This document shows, in pieces, positions 24,129-25,353 of a stretch of 25,353 nt of DNA. The translations under genes were made by a program, and so were the position numbers. Numbering within the stretch: position 1 is the stretch's first letter; the number at the start of each line of letters is the position of its first letter. Source of the DNA: Campylobacteraceae bacterium (lineage in GTDB: Bacteria; Campylobacterota; Campylobacteria; Campylobacterales; Sulfurovaceae); the NCBI GenBank assembly GCA_026986355.1, contig JALSOO010000231.1:1-25353 (forward strand), read 5' to 3'. The notes beneath the pieces are model-generated. The model was given only the letters and a program-made list of their open reading frames with translations. It was not told the origin of the DNA and did not search any database.

Positions 24129-25133
24129 ATGCTAAAAAAGATATTTTATTGCTTTATAGCTCTTTTATTTATACTATTAAGCTACTTCTTTACAACAAAA
24201 GAGACTTCTAAAACTCCAATAGATAATAAAGAGCAAGTAGTAGAGAGTATCTCTCAAATTAGAGAGAGACAAGAGTTAGAAGAGGCTATTAAAAAGATTT
24301 ATCAAGAGGCAGGAGAAGAGCTTTCTATCAGAGTAGAAAAGATTATAAATAATGCAAAAGAGGATATAGACTTTATTATTGCATTAAAACCAAGTCAGAT
24401 AGTAGCAATAAATAAACAGCAATCAATAACAAATAGAATTAAACATCATAAAAAAACTACTTCAAAACTTAAATATATGCCTCTTCCAAATTTCAAGAAA
24501 TATCCAGCAGGAAAAGAGAGAAAAGAGATTTTCTTTAAATATTTTTTCTATCTTGTTGAGAGTAGAAATCAAGAGATTCTTAAAATGAGAAAAAAAGTTA
24601 TTAGATGGAAAAGAGATAAAAATAGTATAACAAAAGAGGATAAAAAAACAGTTCTCTATTTAGCCAAGAAATATGAAATAGAAGATTTTAAAATCGAAGA
24701 TAATAGCAGTTGGAATAGACTTCTAGCACGTTTAGACATTGTCCCAGCATCTCTAGCTTTAGCACAAGGAGCAAAAGAGAGTCAATGGGGAACATCACGT
24801 TTTGCACGATATGGATACAACTATTATGGTCAACGCTGTTTCTCACAAGGATGTGGTATTGTTCCTAAAAAGAGGGGAAATAGAAAGTTTGAAGTCAAAA
24901 CATTTAGTTCCCCTAGAGAGAGTGTAAAGAGTTACATTCACAATATCAATACCCATTTTGCCTATGAGAATTTACGCAAAATACGCAGTAGTCAAAGAGC
25001 AAAAGGTAGACATATTAAAGGGTTGGTATTGGTTTCCAACTTAGAGAAATATTCAGAACGAGGTTCAGATTATATAAAAGAGTTGAAATCATTTATTTGT
25101 TATAATAATCTATTTAAATATGACGTACATTAA
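24129..25133 (+). CDS. Bax-like membrane-anchored glucosaminidase (GH73-type)
   Basis: A predicted peptidoglycan hydrolase related to E. coli Bax. The 334-residue product has an N-terminal membrane anchor (about 5-21), a charged helical linker (about 30-115, with some coiled-coil character like its neighbour), a segment typical of Bax (LPNFKKYPAGKERKEIFFKYF), and the glucosaminidase domain from about residue 195. The catalytic glutamate is E217 in LAQGAKESQWGTSRFA, followed by YNYYGQRC and the SPRESVKSYIHNINTH region. C237 and C242 could form a disulphide. The ATG is three bases after the coiled-coil gene stop, with AAGGA inside that gene, so the pair is one operon. The 3' end overlaps a convergent gene by 20 bases. 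Confidence 0.87.
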   Translation: MLKKIFYCFIALLFILLSYFFTTKETSKTPIDNKEQVVESISQIRERQELEEAIKKIYQEAGEELSIRVEKIINNAKEDIDFIIALKPSQIVAINKQQSITNRIKHHKKTTSKLKYMPLPNFKKYPAGKERKEIFFKYFFYLVESRNQEILKMRKKVIRWKRDKNSITKEDKKTVLYLAKKYEIEDFKIEDNSSWNRLLARLDIVPASLALAQGAKESQWGTSRFARYGYNYYGQRCFSQGCGIVPKKRGNRKFEVKTFSSPRESVKSYIHNINTHFAYENLRKIRSSQRAKGRHIKGLVLVSNLEKYSERGSDYIKELKSFICYNNLFKYDVH

Positions 25134-25353
25134 GAGTGATAACCTCATCAATATTTTGAGCTATTCTTGAAACTCTATCTTGCCACAACTCCCCAAACTC
25201 TTTTTTATCGTGTGGGGTTGCATTGCCTTGCATGATTTTACCCATTAACTCTTGCTGTTTTGGATTGGGCTTGATAGAGTTTGGATTATAATCTATCTCT
25301 ACCGAAGCTTTGGTATCGACTCTTGTAAATTTAATAGAAGATTTTATATCTGC
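25114..25353 (-). CDS. 3' part of an unrecognised gene (cut by window edge)
   Basis: An open minus-strand frame runs in from the right edge and stops at TAA (25114-25116), giving the last 79 residues. It includes RVDTKASVEIDYNP, KQQELMGKIMQGNATPHD and FGELWQDRVSRIAQNIDEV, with a balanced amino acid composition and codon use like its neighbours, so it is very likely a real gene. I do not recognise the family. Its end overlaps the convergent glucosaminidase gene by 20 bases. The start and most of the protein lie outside the window. Confidence 0.75.
   Translation of the reverse strand, partial: ADIKSSIKFTRVDTKASVEIDYNPNSIKPNPKQQELMGKIMQGNATPHDKKEFGELWQDRVSRIAQNIDEVITLNVRHI

Noticed and set aside
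1..25353. CRISPR array, insertion sequence, prophage, toxin-antitoxin or defence island
   Set aside because: No spaced direct repeats, transposase, integrase or nuclease motifs are seen; gene content is almost entirely core.

Overview
The window is a compact, AT-rich, nearly fully coding stretch of a bacterial chromosome. Gene content and order point to a Campylobacterota (Epsilonproteobacteria) genome, probably a free-living or host-associated Sulfurovum/Sulfurimonas/Arcobacter-like lineage. The evidence is the rpmH-rnpA-yidC-jag-mnmE block, the folD-lepB pair known from Campylobacter and Helicobacter, the carboxynorspermidine decarboxylase NspC, and AAGGA-type ribosome sites with TATAAT-like -10 boxes. 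The genus is an inference; there is no rRNA or tRNA here to settle it.

Layout. 1-146: a perfect-consensus promoter firing off the left edge. 147-4607 (minus): rpmH, rnpA, yidC, jag and mnmE, covering ribosome protein L34, RNase P, membrane insertion, RNA binding and tRNA wobble modification; yidD, usually found between rnpA and yidC, is missing. 4747-6914 (minus): rpiB, lepB and folD. 6982-10404 (plus): a monohaem cytochrome c, nspC and an ABC-F ATPase gene. 10396-16384 (minus): a probable long operon of a YgiB-like lipoprotein, a YgiC-like ATP-grasp ligase, a six-TM K+ channel with an RCK domain, a separate RCK-like protein, gpsA and hemH. 16448-18310 (minus): htpG. 18534-19235 (plus): rlpA. 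19243-20868 (minus): a Kef-type CPA2 antiporter. 21042-22577 (minus): guaA. 22830-25133 (plus): an exported Lys/Glu/Ala-rich coiled-coil protein followed by a membrane-anchored Bax-like glucosaminidase. 25114-25353 (minus): the 3' end of an unrecognised gene.

Most genes are core housekeeping. The parts that stand out are: (1) rnpA has no ATG, GTG or TTG start and probably begins at ATT inside rpmH; (2) a hairpin fully hides the ribosome site of the K+ channel gene; (3) TTATTCACA boxes are clustered at 11-bp spacing between htpG and ygiB, with another copy upstream of the Kef gene; (4) the K+ channel is followed by an overlapping gene for a second RCK-like subunit, resembling a split double-RCK channel; (5) the coiled-coil plus glucosaminidase pair has its own consensus promoter and a long leader with an inverted repeat. 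No insertion sequence, CRISPR array, prophage or obvious defence system is visible.
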